A stretch of DNA of 64,000 bases from contig CM072894.1 of NCBI GenBank assembly GCA_037013685.1, positions 30,937,529-31,001,528 of the forward strand. The letters run 5' to 3'. The notes beneath the pieces were generated by a model. The model did not search any database and had not been told where the DNA came from. It was given only the letters and a program-made list of their open reading frames with translations. Shown piece by piece: positions 14,691-29,300 of the stretch. A program made the translations under genes and the position numbers. The stretch is from Acridotheres tristis. Its lineage: Eukaryota; Chordata; Aves; Passeriformes; Sturnidae. Numbering within the stretch: the stretch's first letter is position 1; each line of letters starts with the position of its first letter.

Positions 14691-17238
14691 TTTCTGAGAA
14701 CTTCTCTCACTTTCTCTAAGGTAACTGATGTATCACATGAACCACTGGGCATAGGGGATACATCCATCATTGCACATATGCATAAAGGAAAACTAAATTA
14801 TATGAAAAATGTTATTATGCAGGAGGACCTACATTTGTCTTTTGATTTATACTGAGTCAAGCCTGTTTAAGACAGAGGCTTAGCTTGAAAAAGGTTTTGT
14901 TAGCCCTGAGATTCCATTCGAAAAAGAAAACCATGAGCTGAATTTTCAGTGAGTCTACCTTTAGTAATCAGCTCCTTCATTTTGCAACTTTAAAAAGGGG
15001 TTATTTGTTTTTTTGTAATAATAAATTACTTCTGTTGCACTGTTTGTCTATAGGTGTTAAAACTAATAAAAAAATATACCTTACTATCAGTCAATTTTTT
15101 GCACACTCCTGGTACCCTTACTGCTGTGGGGCTTGAACCCAACCTTTAATGCTGCTATAGGCCAGGTGCTGCTATAACTTATTTAATGTATACTGTGTAT
15201 TTCATAAACACACAGACATGTTTATTTCCATCATACCTATTACTATTAACATTGACCCTAATTTTGCAGCAGTGACTGGGGATCAGTTGGGCTTACCCAA
15301 ACAAAGTAGTTTCACTCTATTCAACAGGTTGCCCTCTGTAGTGATTGGCAATCAATAAGGGTATTTCAAAAAGAAAACCAACTCCTCAACTCCGAGATTT
15401 TTTCCTTTTTTCTTCTCTCGAATATTTTGGGATTAACTGCATTACAGTTATTTTCAAAGCGTATGTGTATTTGTCTTTATGTTTCATGACAAATGTCTTT
15501 AAAACTTGATTTTATAACTGAATTGACATTTATTTTGGCAATAAGCTAATTTCTTATGAACCTATCTTTGGCACGTGCTCTGTGCTACTTTCACGTTAAC
15601 AATTAACAAGGCACATTTAACTGAAACCCTGCTGCTGCAATGTGATCTGTCACTAGAAACTTTGCAGGAGTCCTTACAATTAGCTAAAGTGAAGTCAAAA
15701 TGGACTTATTGAGTAAGATATGTTAGAAGAGAAATCAATCAGGAATTGCAACTTATTTCATGTGAATTTTGTGTGGTGAGGTACAATGCATGTAGAAACC
15801 AATATTTGTTAGTTTTGGAAAAAATTTTTTTCCTGTTTCATTTTTTAGTTCCTGATTCAATTAAGAAAAACCTGAGATAACATAGTGAACACTTTTGATT
15901 CACCTGATTTCAGTTATTTGTTTTGTACCAAAACATTAAAGACAGTACCCTCCAATAAAATATTGCATAGAAGAAAACTTCTCTGAACTGCCTATAAAAA
16001 TTTTGTTTCCATTTCTAAAATCAGTACAATGATCTACCGAACAGATTAAGATTAAATTTTACAAAGGCATAGTAGAGGCAGAAAAATTGGAAATCTCACT
16101 TCTAGGCAGATGCAGACATGAGCATAAAATGTCTGAATAGCACCAACATTCAAATACAGATGTGAATTAAAACGTCTGTAAGGTTTCTGCATCTATAGGA
16201 CACATTATCCACAGCGGCTGCACACAGCAACTTCCTGGGCAAAGTCTTTCACCTATTTACATGGTCTGTTCTATCAGCCAAGCTTTTTCCCAAAACATGA
16301 GGTTAAATCAAAAGTGTTAATGGCATCTTTCAGTGCTACTAGCTGTAAACCTCTTTTATAATAACATTTAAAGCATTAAACAAAAAAATCTGTCCTTACT
16401 TACAAGGCAAAGCAGAAAAGGAAGGTCATTCATTACACCCCATTCACTATTTTCTGTTTCATTCTGTAAATATTATAGTGCTACTGAGAAAAAATATAAT
16501 GTCTGCGGTTCTCAGATCTTCCTTCAGAGTTTCAATCACTTGCTTCCCAAGAAGGGGTTTAACAAATACCACACTGTTCTGTCAATATTTGTATGCAGCA
16601 CCACATAGGGCAAGCTGCCAAACTTGCATGGTTTAAAGAGCCAAGGGTGGAAAACTGACACCCTAACAAACACACTCCCGGCTTTGTCTCTTTTAAGGTG
16701 GTGGTAAAAGTGTCATCTTTGCCTCTGACTGCAGTTTTGGAAGGCTGCTTTGTTTTCTCGCTCTACTTTTGCAGAAATGCAGTATTTAATAATTGCTGTT
16801 CACTAAACTTCAGGGATTTGTTTCGTGCTCAAACATTTCTTATGCAATTATAAGCCTTTTGCTCTCCACCAGCTGCACTTTAAATGTATTTTAATTGGAT
16901 GGAATTTAGAAGGAATCCATTTGGCAGTCATTTACATTTGAAGCACGCCCCTAGCAGCTGAAAGAGACCCCAGAAGCAGCTCGATTACTTCATCAAAAGA
17001 AACTGCTTGAATACCCTCAACTCCTACATAACTACAGTGAACTCTATTCTATAGGTGTGGTGATGTATTTAATAAATCTCTGATATGTTTTTGCTTATAC
17101 TGGGACTAGAATGGATTATCAGCTGATGTATTTAGGGAGTGGTCTCAGGTTTACAGCACTCAGCACTAGTTCTCAAACATCCTTGTGTTTCCAGAGGGGC
17201 CTTTCTTGTGCTGTTTCTCTATCTGATGTAGCAGCACT
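14691..17238. promoter_or_regulatory. ORF-poor stretch, candidate conserved non-coding DNA
   Basis: About 2.5 kb with no open frame of 60 codons on either strand, no recognised repeat and little low complexity. It contains several motif-like sequences: GCACGTGC at 15571-15578, an HNF1-like GTTAACAATTAAC at 15595-15607, and a CTTAT-GCAATT-ATAAG palindrome at 16839-16854 in an AT-rich homeobox-like context. CAGCTG occurs near 16870 and 16958. The texture resembles vertebrate conserved non-coding elements, but only cross-species alignment could show this. It could equally be ordinary unique DNA. Confidence 0.3.
15595..15607. promoter_or_regulatory. HNF1-like homeodomain palindrome
   Basis: GTTAACAATTAAC differs from the palindromic HNF1 consensus (GTTAATNATTAAC) at one position. 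Single motif matches occur by chance, so this is only a candidate. Its value depends on conservation of the surrounding 15540-15800 segment. Confidence 0.3.
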
Positions 17239-20200
17239 GTGGCTCTAACACTGGTATTATTGTTTCTATACTTGCAGCACAGCAAGAATGTCACCAGCTG
17301 GAATTTTGTGTATAATATTATTTTAAAAGCTTCTAATGTGCTAGTTATTCATGGATCAAAGTATAAACTAAGTTTAGGACATTACATTAGGAATGGCTCA
17401 GTTTTCCATTTCTCTTTATTTTTGGGCTCCTAATGTGTATTGCAAGCCAACTTTGCAGACCTTGATTTAATGCAGTACATTCACCCTGGCCTGCAGTTTG
17501 TAATGCAGAGGTTTAAGAGTTGACAGCAGTAGGGAGAGCTACCAACAGCTGCTCAGAAAAAAAGAATGAGAAGACATTAAGGGGAGAACCACAAGAATTC
17601 CCACTGTAAAATGCAGCATTTAGGATGAATGTAGCTACATTAACAGGTCAGATTTAAAAACAGGGAGACATTCCAAGTGGTGCTGATTGAACCCGTGGTA
17701 TCTGAAAAACCCAGAGCTCTGCAATCCATGAAAGCTCCTGTGAAATTGTAACTGCTTGAGAGTTCACTTATCATCAGCGTGCCATGGAGGATGAAGGAGT
17801 GAAAGAAAAGGGATTATTCTCTAGCTGAAGTACAATGAGAACTGTTTTCTGCATTTAAAAGGTGAATAGTTCTTAAAGTGAAGTTATGACAATACTTGCC
17901 GCCTACAAAGAAAAGCAGTATTTCAAGTGCATTGTATGAAAAAGAGAAGGATTAATGCCACAGAGAGAGACCATAATACTGTAGAAGAGCTGCATATTTT
18001 AATAATTTGACTCCATCCGACTCTGGAAATTTCCATCGTTAACTGGCTTTTATTCCTAAGTGGAAGCCCTCATTGTACTTAAGTTCTATGGGGAACTTAC
18101 TGGACAAAATACTTTTAACGTCCTCAAAACATGCCAAAATTGCCAAAGTAGATGATAAAACATGAGAAGCCAAATAATTTGTTATATTTCAACCATCATG
18201 AGGTGGGTCTTCACTGAGAGAGGGCCAAACAGCTCTCCAGACTCTGTTTGCATTATTACAGTAACCCATGCTCACTTACTGCAGTTCAGATACATCCATG
18301 ACGTACAGAACTATTCTTGCTTTCCTCCTTTTGAAGGCACAATGCCTATGAACAACCTGTGACAGGACCCCAGCTCCTCCATGCCTTCCTCAGTTTATAA
18401 TTGTCCCATGTAGAGACAATTGTGGCCACAACTCAGATCAGAGTAGACTCAGGTTAACAGCTGAAAAGCACAAGGAAGCATCTTAGATCTCTGAAAGCCA
18501 AAGGAAACAGAAATGGGGCTTAAATCCAGAATTCTTTCACCCTCATCCAAGCAGAAAAAGAAGATTAGAGAGCTGGATACCTTTGTCTCATCTGCAGCCT
18601 ACCAAAACAGATGACAAAACTCCAACTGAGTTCAAAAGGTGACACGGACAGAAGAAGAAAAGAAGAGTTGCAGAAACATCCATGACCTCAACTCTAAATG
18701 AAAAGAAAATCCTATATCATTACAAGCAAACAAAATACATCATATATGAATCCTTACTCATTCATCATTGAAAACTTCACAGCTCTGACTGCATGACTTT
18801 ATATGTTTGTTTAAAAAAATATAGAATCTTCTTCATAGAAGGATCAGGGCGTGAACATGTGGGGTAGTATCAATAAGAAGGGTGTGATGGATGAAGAGGA
18901 GTTCTAGAGGAAGGCAAATGGCAACAGGCATAACAGCCAGCTCCTGTCCTCCTGCCTCTGCTGAGGGGCAGGCAGCAAACTTGGGAAGAGAAAGGTCAGC
19001 ACACTATTCATGCTGCCACTCTGGGAATCCCCTGCGTTGTCAGGGACTGCGTGGTGACAGCCATGAAGCCCTGATGTGTCCTTGACTCTTACAGGACACT
19101 GGAGACAATTGGCCATTATTTAGCTTCAATATCTATTTTCACTATTATTTAAATGTGAGACATTGGCAAATGTTTCCAAAGAAACAGTACTGGTGTGATT
19201 TTCTAAAGAGGGGGACTGATTTATTTTCAAGCCTTATCTGAGATTCGAGTCACAGCAACAATAAGCCTCAGACAAGCTGTACACTAAACTAATTTTCTGG
19301 TAACGGTTCTGCAAGAAAACCCTTGGATTTACAAAACTTAAGCATAAGAAACATTTACTATTAAGACAGTTAATAGCCCTAAGCACAGAGAAAAGGAAAA
19401 GCATTTCTATGAAATTCCAGAAACGATTCAAAATAGAAGACAGAAAGAGAAACATGGGTACTATCAAAGGAAAGATAACCAATCCTTCAAATGCAGAAGT
19501 ATCAAGCAGTAAAGAATACTTCCACCATGCCTAATGGCAATTCTTTGCTGCCTTCCTTCCCTAAATGCTCTTGGCATTCAGCTGGACAAGAGGGGAAAAA
19601 AACCACATTACAGTCATGCACACAAGCAAAAATGAACTGTGGCAAAGAGACACCCCACAGTGAATGAATAGCTGGTGTGCTCTTATGCAAATTCTATGCA
19701 TCAGTGAACCAGATTCCAGTCTAACAGAACAACCTCCAGGAGACATATAAGGCTATTAATGTAACTGATACCTGGTTGAAAATGAAGGAGGTGAGGGGGA
19801 TGAGAACACAAGCATGTAGGATTATTAAAACAGCAGCCCAGCAGAGTCCTAGTGAAACATATGAGAAATTACAAAAATGATGTCTCTGAAGAGGACTCCA
19901 GGAATAATATGTCACCTATCCTGTATGCCAGAAACCAGGAAGTGGAAGTATTAAAATGAAGCTTATTGTAACCTTTTGAAGACTAGGTGAGAACACTGGC
20001 CACTCAATTATCTTTCTTTAATCCAGAGGCTGCCCATGTGAAACACTCTGAAGGCAAGTAATTGGATGATGAGGCTCACCCTGGTCCTAACTGAAATAGG
20101 CAGGCAGAAGGAAAGCAGAGAATAAATTGCAGCCTCTGCACTCACAAAGTGGGATTATCTCTCTACATTTTACATAATTTTCTGCCTCTCCATCTGCTTT

Positions 20201-22460
20201 CTGTACATTTCAAGATTTCCAAATCTGCAGACAAACGGAGGATAACAGCAGAGTTAAGCTCCACTGACCTGTAATACTTTCCTAAGTATCACCCAAAAGG
20301 TGTCACAGCACATGCATCACTCCCTCTATGCTGTAGCGTATGGGAAGGGATGTATATTTTTTAAAATACATTTCTTTCTCTGACATTCTGAAATGAAATC
20401 TGGTTCTGCATCCCTTCCTCTCTTCCTTCAGGGAATTACATCCAATTCAGCCCTACATACACATAGGGTGTATCTTCATGAAGACTGTATAAAATTTCTG
20501 AAACTCACAGCATGGCTGCCAGGTCCCTAGCAAGATTATACTCCACTGCACCACTCCTGCTGCATTGCACTGCTTATCCATGCTGACATATCCCCAGTGG
20601 AAACCATGACCTGTTATGGATGTCTCTTATACTTCTGAATAGCAAAATTGAGGCCTGGTAAACAAGAGAATTTATACAAAATGTATCTTGTTCTTTTTGG
20701 ATGGCAGTGACCTGATTATAAGACCTTGATGCTGTGCAGGAGTAGAATGGGTGAGGAAGGCATTCACTTTCCTGTACATTAACACCTCACCTTCTTGAGA
20801 GCAGCTGCAAGGGGTTTGGAGATGTTAGAAACCAACCCCGTCCCCTGCAGTAACAGCACTGAGAAAGGATTCCATGGCATCGGTCTGCTGGGAGTTCAGA
20901 TGTCATCTGCCTGGGACTCCTTTGAAGGAACAAAATCTCTGATATTAGAACTGGAACACAGGGCATGTTAGGGAATACCAGGAGCTGAGAGGACAGACAC
21001 CCTTTGATAGATCAGGTCCCTAAAGATAAGCTGCATGCATTGTTGGTCTGTTATCTGCTACACACACTCCTGCGATAAGGCATTTCCAGCACTATTACAC
21101 TCTTCTAAGTAGGCCTCAGTGCTAAATATGGAAAAAAAATTCAAAAAATAACAATTAGTTTGTGTCCAAGGTTAAATCCATACTATCAACAAAAGTGGCT
21201 GGGTATAAAGTCATATTATTCAGCCTGAAGATAAATTTGGAAGCTTATCATGGTATTCACATCCCTGTGCTTCTTACCACAGTTTCTCAGATTTTCCCCT
21301 CCAAATACTGACTTTCTTGTTGCCTCATTTCACTTGAAAAGGGAAAAGTAATTTTTAAAAAGAGTTTGGATTCAGAATTGACGGAATCATATGCTTTACA
21401 AATCACTGCAGTCAGTGAAGGCAGTGATCTGTTCATGAAGAGGAGAATAAGACCAAACCTGGTTGATACAAAAAACTCCAGACCATTCCTTTGCACAGGC
21501 ATGGCCTCAGAGTTCAAGTTTTCAAGGCAGAAGACACCAAAGGCTGTGGGATAATGCAACCGACTACAAACAGGTCTGGACAACATAACTGACTGGAGGG
21601 CAAAAATAAACAGGGGTGGGGCAAAAACAATCCAAATTATGCATCCTGCGTGGATGCACATTCACCTTCAGGGCAGTCAGTCTGCTGCCCTGGAGATGTG
21701 TCATCTTCAAGTGAACAATATTTACTTTGATGCATAAAGACAAATGTCATTTTTAGTTGCTGCAAGCTGGTTTACCTTTTAACCAAGCAGATTTACATGT
21801 CAAGCTGTGACAACTTGAAAAGTAATATAAAAGAACTATAGAAAAACTTTATATTTTAAAAAGGTAACGATGTGTCATTCTCCTCTTATGGAAAACATAT
21901 AGCACCCTGTTGTAAATATTTAAAATTTTTAAAACACCTACTGCTATTCTAGGACTTTTCACTGAGGATTAAATTACTTACAAATGTTGGGAAAGACACA
22001 GGGAAGTCCATGACTGTTCATTCTTATTACTTTTATCAGCTTAAGTTGTTAATAAGTTAACAGTAAGTTTGAGGAAGACTAATGGGTACTTAGCACAGGA
22101 TATCAAGGACCTCTACAAAACTGAATGTTTTGTTTATGCACATTTCTAATAATCTCTTCCTCATAAGCACTCCCAGCTTGTAACAAAGTAATACCTGAAA
22201 GTTCATTTCAAAGGCATTATTTTCTATAAATATCAGAAGTTATGACATACTCATTAGCTTAATTAAGATAAGACAACCTGAAAAGAGCAGGTGGTTTTTA
22301 ATTAAACTATGTCTTAGAACAGCATAGAATGGTAATGTACAGTGTTACCAGTGACACTGGTAAAATACTAATTTTTGTGAAATCAAGTTCTGATCCAGGA
22401 CACCAGCCATACCAGCAGATCATCAATGCTGAACCTCCAGTTCTGTGCAATTCCTATATG

Positions 22461-22494
22461 AATTCTAATATTCTAATAAAATATTCTAATATTT
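22461..22494. repeat. Short AT-rich tandem (TATTCTAAT-type)
   Basis: Three imperfect copies of a unit near ATTCTAAT, two adjacent and the third after an A-rich spacer. Likely a young slippage repeat. Confidence 0.6.
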
Positions 22495-23094
22495 TTCTCT
22501 GGTGGAAGAAAGTTCCAGATAATACTTTAATCACTCAGGTTTCCACCACTACTTAGCAATTATTATAACAACGCATATATTAATAAACTTGTTTCAAATA
22601 TTCATTTAATAACAGCAACTGGAACTTTATAAAGTATTAGAGGATTCAGCATCTAAAGATCCCCAGAAGGCAGGGATATAGTAAATGACATGTTCTCATA
22701 ATGCTTTTAGGTACTGTATAGATGGGACATAATTAAAATAAGACTTAATTAAAGCTTTTCTTCTCCAGAGACAGACAGGTAAAACATAACTTACTGTATT
22801 CCCAAGCACAAAAGAGTCTAAAATTGTCTTCATGATTACACAACTGTAGATTCTCAGTACAGCAAATGAGAAATACAGTGACAGTTGGGAATTAGTGTTG
22901 TTTCTACCTCTTCCCATTTCAATCTGAACTAATTTCTAATCCCTTGAAACAAAGCAGTCAGGGTCTGTTCTGCTTAGTATAGAAAACTTTCTTTGTAGTG
23001 TATTGCTAAAAGATTGTATAGGTGATTCTGCTCGTGCTAAACTGGACTGCTTTCAGAGGTACACCACAAAAATCCACCTGGGTGGAACCAGCCA

Positions 23095-23190
23095 CTTCAA
23101 AGTGTGTCCCTGGGCAAGTTACATAACTTTCTTGGTTAACAACTGGTTTTCTTTGTGTCAGTACCCACCACTTATTATCTGTAGGTATAG
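23095..23190 (+). mobile_element. Possible MIR/CORE-SINE relic
   Basis: The segment TGTCCCTGGGCAAGTTACAT near 23105 resembles the well-known MIR block with GGGCAAGTCACTTAAC. A poorer match to the following 'TTATCTGTA' block lies near 23174. MIR-type CORE-SINEs are tRNA-derived elements spread through amniote genomes and usually survive only as diverged fragments. The tRNA-derived head is not recognisable here. The match is weak enough that chance remains possible. Confidence 0.3.
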
Positions 23191-23323
23191 AAAGCAGTGC
23201 ATCCAAGAAGCCACCACATTAATGAGCCCTGTATAAACTCAGTGGTTGTTGCTTTATGTCTGGTGTGAGATCTCTGAGATGATGGCTGGCCTTAGTGCCC
23301 TGTGTGATGCATGGGGAAAGACT

Positions 23324-23356
23324 GAAAAGAAAAAAGAAAAAGAAAACAAACAAACC
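23324..23356. repeat. GAAAA-type A-rich low-complexity repeat
   Basis: Purine-rich run of GAAAA and GAAAAA units ending in CAAA units. Simple repeat with no attached body recognised. Confidence 0.6.
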
Positions 23357-26300
23357 AGAAGCACGTGCTGAAGCCAGGACTCTGCATGAATCCACACACT
23401 GAACTTCAGTCCCTCTTCAACCTGAAGCACTGATTCAGGGTTCTCTAGAACTCTTTCTGCCTACTTCTAATTTGTGCCTCCATCTCTTAATGATGTTTGG
23501 CAACAAAAGTACTCCAAAGCCTCACACAGAAAGCCCCCAGAGGAGGTCACCTCCTCTTCTGTGTATTCCCAAGAGCAGCTAAAGGTAAAGTGTGCTAGGG
23601 AAAGGTGCCACCCATCAGTATTTTCTATACTAGCACTGAGCCAGCAGCAAACACCCACCCCAACAGCAGGAGTTCTACCATAGAAGCCCCCACAGCCAGC
23701 TGGGGTGAACTGGACATCTCTGCTGTCCCCCCCTTCCACTGCAGGTGGGCAAGGGAAGGGCAGCAAAACTGTCCATGGGCCAATGGTTTTGTCAAGGGAA
23801 TATAACCAAGAAGGCTGGCATGCATTAATATTGAGAGCTGATTATTTTCCATCTGTTTTAGGGCTGTTATAAAATTACTCCCTTGGGTAGGGCCTTTAGA
23901 AGGGCCTAAAACAAGGCAAAAAACTCCTTTTGAAAGCTAGAGGGCCTGTGTTAAAACATCAACTCAAATAATGGAGTAACAGGAGGCCTCAGGCTTGGCT
24001 GACAAGCTCTGAATGGCTGGACCTGGTGTCCAGCACCAGTGCCAGTGACTGGATCTCCATGCAGAGGAATTGTGCCCTCAGCAGTCACCATGCAGTGGCT
24101 GTTTTGGGTTCCAGGATGATGCAGAAGGAAAACTCAGCTTATAAAGGTAGAGCTGGGACAGGAATCACAGCCATGAGGTGAAATGAGAGAGCAGATATCT
24201 GCCAGTCAGGACAGAATTACTTTTATTGCCTCTTCATTCAGCTCCTTGCTCTGCAGAATGGATACCTTTCTCCTCAAATGACTGTGGTAGAAAGACACAA
24301 GGAACTTGGCTATGAAGGCTTCCTCTGGAAGCACTTACAGAAGCTGAACATTGTATTATTACTTGAGAAACATCATTCTTTTAAAAATCTATTTCAGACA
24401 CACTGTTGTACTAAATTTTCCAGAGCATAGGGGACTTCTAGCAGAATTTTCTTTGTTTATAGGGACATGGGAAAGAGAGTGGGACAAAGAGTTGCAGTAT
24501 GAGTAGTAAACAGATCAAAATTTTCTGAGGTCACAAAATTAAAGCAGGTCACAGAGCTCTATAAGATCTTACAATTGATTCACTTTTCCTCCAAAAGCCA
24601 CTGAAGCTCTCTGAGCACAGCAGAGAATGATATGGCCAGTTCTCCTGCACTAAATAATTGTGGTTGAATTCTGAATAAACAGACCTCTGTAGGATAGTGC
24701 TATTTACAGTTACTCATATTAGTGAACACGAGCATATATAAACACTCCAACCAGAACAAGAGCATTTTCGTCAATGAACCAGCAAACAACAGGAAGAAAA
24801 AGGCAAAATCACTGCCGAAAAAGGATGAGAATAAAACAGCTAGTCTGGGAAGCAGCAGTAAGTTTGGCATTTCAATTTATCTGACATGAAATTCAGGTTT
24901 AAGGTATATTTTCCTTCTTCACATTATTCCTCGTTTTCTGAGGCCCTTAGGTGTTACAGTGTGGGCAGCTGAATTTGCTCTTCTGTTTCTATTTCCAGGA
25001 TAACAATAAGCATTGACCAGATCAAATCTGATTTGTGCCAGCACAGCTTTTGGCTCGTGCCTCCTTGACCACACAGCCCACAGATGGGTTTTATCTATGT
25101 TCAAAATAATATAATGGATTACTTAAAGCATCTCCTAATGACAAAGCACTTTTAAGCATATTCATGGTGCAGGACTGAGAAAGGACAGCTGGACGTCTGC
25201 AGGAACAAATGTGGTGTTTGTTTATAGCCAGAATCTGCAGAGCCCCAGCAGTGATGCTCTGAGTCAATGCATCCTCCAGCTACCCAGGTCAGCACCATGT
25301 GTGTTGAGGTCACATTAACCCTTCTGCACTTGCAGCAGAGTGTTCCTGTAAATGGTTGTTTATTCCAGCTTTCCACTCCAGAAACCTTGTATGAGGGTCT
25401 TGTGTTGATAATACACTGACAGTGAATCAGACCCTGAGAATCTGACAGTAGACCAGCAATTAACTTTCAAACATACTGTCTGGTTGTAGAATTATTGAAT
25501 CTAAATAAACTCCATGTCTAAGGCAATTTTCTTCCTTGCATGACAAACCTAGGTTGCTTTCAATCAGATCCCTAAATAGACCTCTCCCTTTGCATTTAGC
25601 CAAATATTTTGCTGTAAAACTTTAACAAGAGGAATGATGATTCACCTGAATTATAGCTATATATCTGCAGTAACTGTTTGCAAAGATGCTTGGATGCTCA
25701 ACACACCCATGGGATGGCTTGCAAAATAATCCACAGGAATGTACATTAGGAAAACACAGCCATAAACACAGCAAGATGAAGGTTTGTCTGGAAATCAGTC
25801 AGTTAAAACAAAGATTTTTGCTCCGAGCAATTAGAATCACAATTAAAAGTTGCTCTCTTCACTATGAGGTACATGCATACAGTTCACATAAAGAAATTTT
25901 TAGCTCTTAGTAAAGTGCATTCTTTATAAGTGCATTCTTAAAAACTGCAAGCACAAGGGGCAGATAAAGAGCCTGAGCCCAGGTCGGCCTTGTATCACAC
26001 ATGAAGATTGATTGAGGCAGAGCAATTGCAATAACAAGCATTTCAATCATGCCCTAGGCCTCGCTAGAAAAGGGCTTTTAAAAGGCAACAATAGAGACAC
26101 TGCTGCTGATACAGGAAAACTCCAGTGTGTATCATCTGGATCTCCCAGATGCTAGGCTGTGCACTCATGATGGATTGACTTGTCTATACCACGGGAGCAC
26201 GTGGGGAGGATTTCATTGTTCTCTTCTTCTGCCACTATTCTTTGGACTCAGCCCCCACGGGAATTGGACATGGGGCTTCTCAGGACCTCAATGGCATCAC

Positions 26301-29300
26301 ATGGCTTCTTCCCTGAGCTATCATCACCATGTTCTGCTTATCACTTTTCTTCCAAATAAAAATTGTACAGGTTCTGCTTTTCATGACTCAGAAGGCAGCT
26401 GAAAATGAGGATGATAAGCCTTAACAACCCTAGCAGATAAAATGTATTTAATATGCTATTTTTATTCTACTGTCATGTTGCAATTAAATGAAAGATTTGC
26501 CACCTCCTTCTTCCCAATTAAAAAATCTCCAGATGGAAGTTGACTGGGCATGCTGTAGGGGAATAAGGAGTCACATTCATCCAAGAAGATAGCAATACTT
26601 TTTGTCTACAGCATCAAAGCAGGAGTCTGCAGGTGCAGAATGGGAATTTACAGAGATTCAGCAACGTTTCTATATAGAAGAGGCACGCATTGGTTGGAAA
26701 ATAAAAGAGAAGGAGGATGAATTCATTTGGTCAATGATCAGAGACCTCAGCACCACAAATCACTGTACAACTGATGCCACAGCTTTGCAGCACATTGAGG
26801 ATTTCCAGGTTGTCTGAGCTGCTTCCATTCTGTGTTGTGGGAGGGATTCTATCTGTTATAATTCCTATTTATTCTGTCTGTGCAAGAACAAAACAGTGCA
26901 TATTTGTAGTACTTGTGTCATTTCACAGAAAAAATACAGAAAAGCTGACCAAGTCATAGAATAGTAAAGTTGATTTGGGAGACAAGAGAGGAGAAAAAGC
27001 AATTTTTTATCCAAAAGGATCTTGGAGCATTGGAAGACTGCTGTAGCAAAAAAAGAGAGACCTGAGTGGAAACTAGAGCTTTGATAGATGAACAAGAGAA
27101 ACAATGGGGTGCTCAGAGTTGCATGAAGAAGGGTTCTGCTCCTTCTGCTCCATCACCTATATTCACATCTAGTGCAAAAAGAAGAGTCTCAGGGTTGCTG
27201 CTGATTTAAAAATAGATCTCCTAACCTGTGGTTAATAGTTATAAGCAAAGAGTGTACAATTTGTTAAGTTTCAGGCCAGGCTTAGTCATATTTCCACAGC
27301 ACAGCAAATCCACCTACCCCTCTGGCAAGAAAATGAGAGATCACAGAATCAAGAACAAACATGTACTGCTGCAGGATGCACATTACATTTTTAAGCTCAG
27401 ATGCTTAAAAGTTTTCACTATAAAGCAGGTAATGATGGGCCAAAACCCCAAAGGTTTTTATCCTCCTTTCCCAGCTGTCAGCTTCAGCTGCAGATAAAAC
27501 AGGATCCTGATTTGAGCTTCGTATATAAACCCAGCAAAATGTGCAAAGTTGAGATCATTCCCACAAACACTGGTAAATTCCTCACACACAAGACCATGAT
27601 GCTTTTCCGTGTACCTTTTCTTTTTTTTTTTTGTTTTACAAACATCAAAAGTACCAAATTTTTATATCTGTGCCTGGGAAATGCAGTTGCTTCCCTAAAT
27701 CTGTGAACTTGGCCCAGGAGTCAAAGGCCACAAAGTAATTGTGGCCAACTGAGAAAAGAGCAAGAGTTGCAGTGCATGTCTGATGGAAGGAAAGCAGCCC
27801 CAAGTACTCACAGGGGTGTCACCTGGGATATTCCCATTAAGTGGAGTGGTGTCTTTTCCTTCTGTTGACTTCATTACCCACTTGATTTCATGCAGCATGT
27901 TATAACACAGTTCTGTAAACAAAATGCTTGTATTCATATTGACAGAGCCTGTGAAATCTGTGGAAATTATTATTTTTACTAAAAAGTGGAAGAAAACAAA
28001 ACTCCCAACTTCCTCAAATCATGAAATTTGCACTAAAATCAAGATGATAAATTTATGTGTCTCAACATAAGTTCTGATAGCTGATTTACAGATTAGTTGT
28101 GAGGGAGCACAGACAACAAAATCACTTTCCAGAAATTAGAACATGAGTTTTGGACAATGAAAAGTGCATCAGTCATCCATTCCTCCGAAATAAGTGTCAT
28201 TCATCTTAATATGCATTCCTCTCCTCTTGCTTCATTTCAGTTGGAAAAGAATCTGGTAAAACTTGGTATATTTTTTTATATAAACTAAGCAGTGAAAGAA
28301 TTATTTGCTCTGAGTATTACTTAAGAGTGAATATGTAGTCATTTTTTTTTAAATGTGGGTTAGGATGAAGACTATTTTCTTTTTATTTTGCTGATACCAG
28401 ATCTGCAAAGGAAGTATAACACACTTTTAGAATTCCAGGGTGTACTTTTTTAAATCTTCAACTACATTAATGTTAGTGTTCTTCATACTTGGGAAAAAAA
28501 AATCAAAAAATACAGGTTATTAAGTGATTTAAATCACAGCAGAGCCTTTACAACTGACTCAACAACCAGCTGTGAAAAGAGCCAGATTCTAGATGAAATG
28601 GACTGTAACATATTTACAAAAGAAAGTAAGGAACACAACCTTCGACTTTCCCTTAGGCCTCATAAAAGAGGTTCAGATGTGATTTAAGAGACCTGAGGAA
28701 GGAAGGTACAGAGCATAGCAGACTGATGAAAAATGAAATTAAAAAAAACAGGTAAACCCACCAAAATTTAGTTACTTAAAATATTATGAGCTCAATTATT
28801 TGCAATTAATTATATATCTTTCATCCTGTCTTCTTCCAGGAGATAATTACAAACAGTTTAAAAATCTATAACTAAATTGATGTGATTCCATGTAAAGTAT
28901 TCTTAAAGAAGAAAAAAAAACCTAAAAATCAGAAGTACTCTTTGCAGCTAGTTTAGAGCAACAGCAACTAAACAGGAGTCCTGCTCTATTCCGCTGGCAG
29001 TGAAGTTCAGATCTGCACTAAAACTCTAATTGTCCCTGCAAGAAAGTTTCTCAGTACACTGTAAAAAACTGAGAGGAAACTAGAGGGAAATTCAGAATTT
29101 ACTTAAATTCATTTCTCCACAAATTTCACCAGACCCGTGTTGCCCACGTCATCTTCCTTCCTTCCTCCAGTTTATCAGACACCAGCACAAGCCTTCTGAA
29201 AAACCTGATGTCCCATAAGATATTTTCTTATTTGGTGAAGAGTAAAAAAGAAGAAGCAAAAAGAAAAAAAATAAGTCAGTCAGGTGCTCTATGAATCATG

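Noticed and set aside
26000..26400. Retroviral LTR
   Set aside because: A TTTTAAAAGG box and a later AATAAA give an LTR-like look, but no TG...CA ends, target-site duplication or primer-binding site were found.
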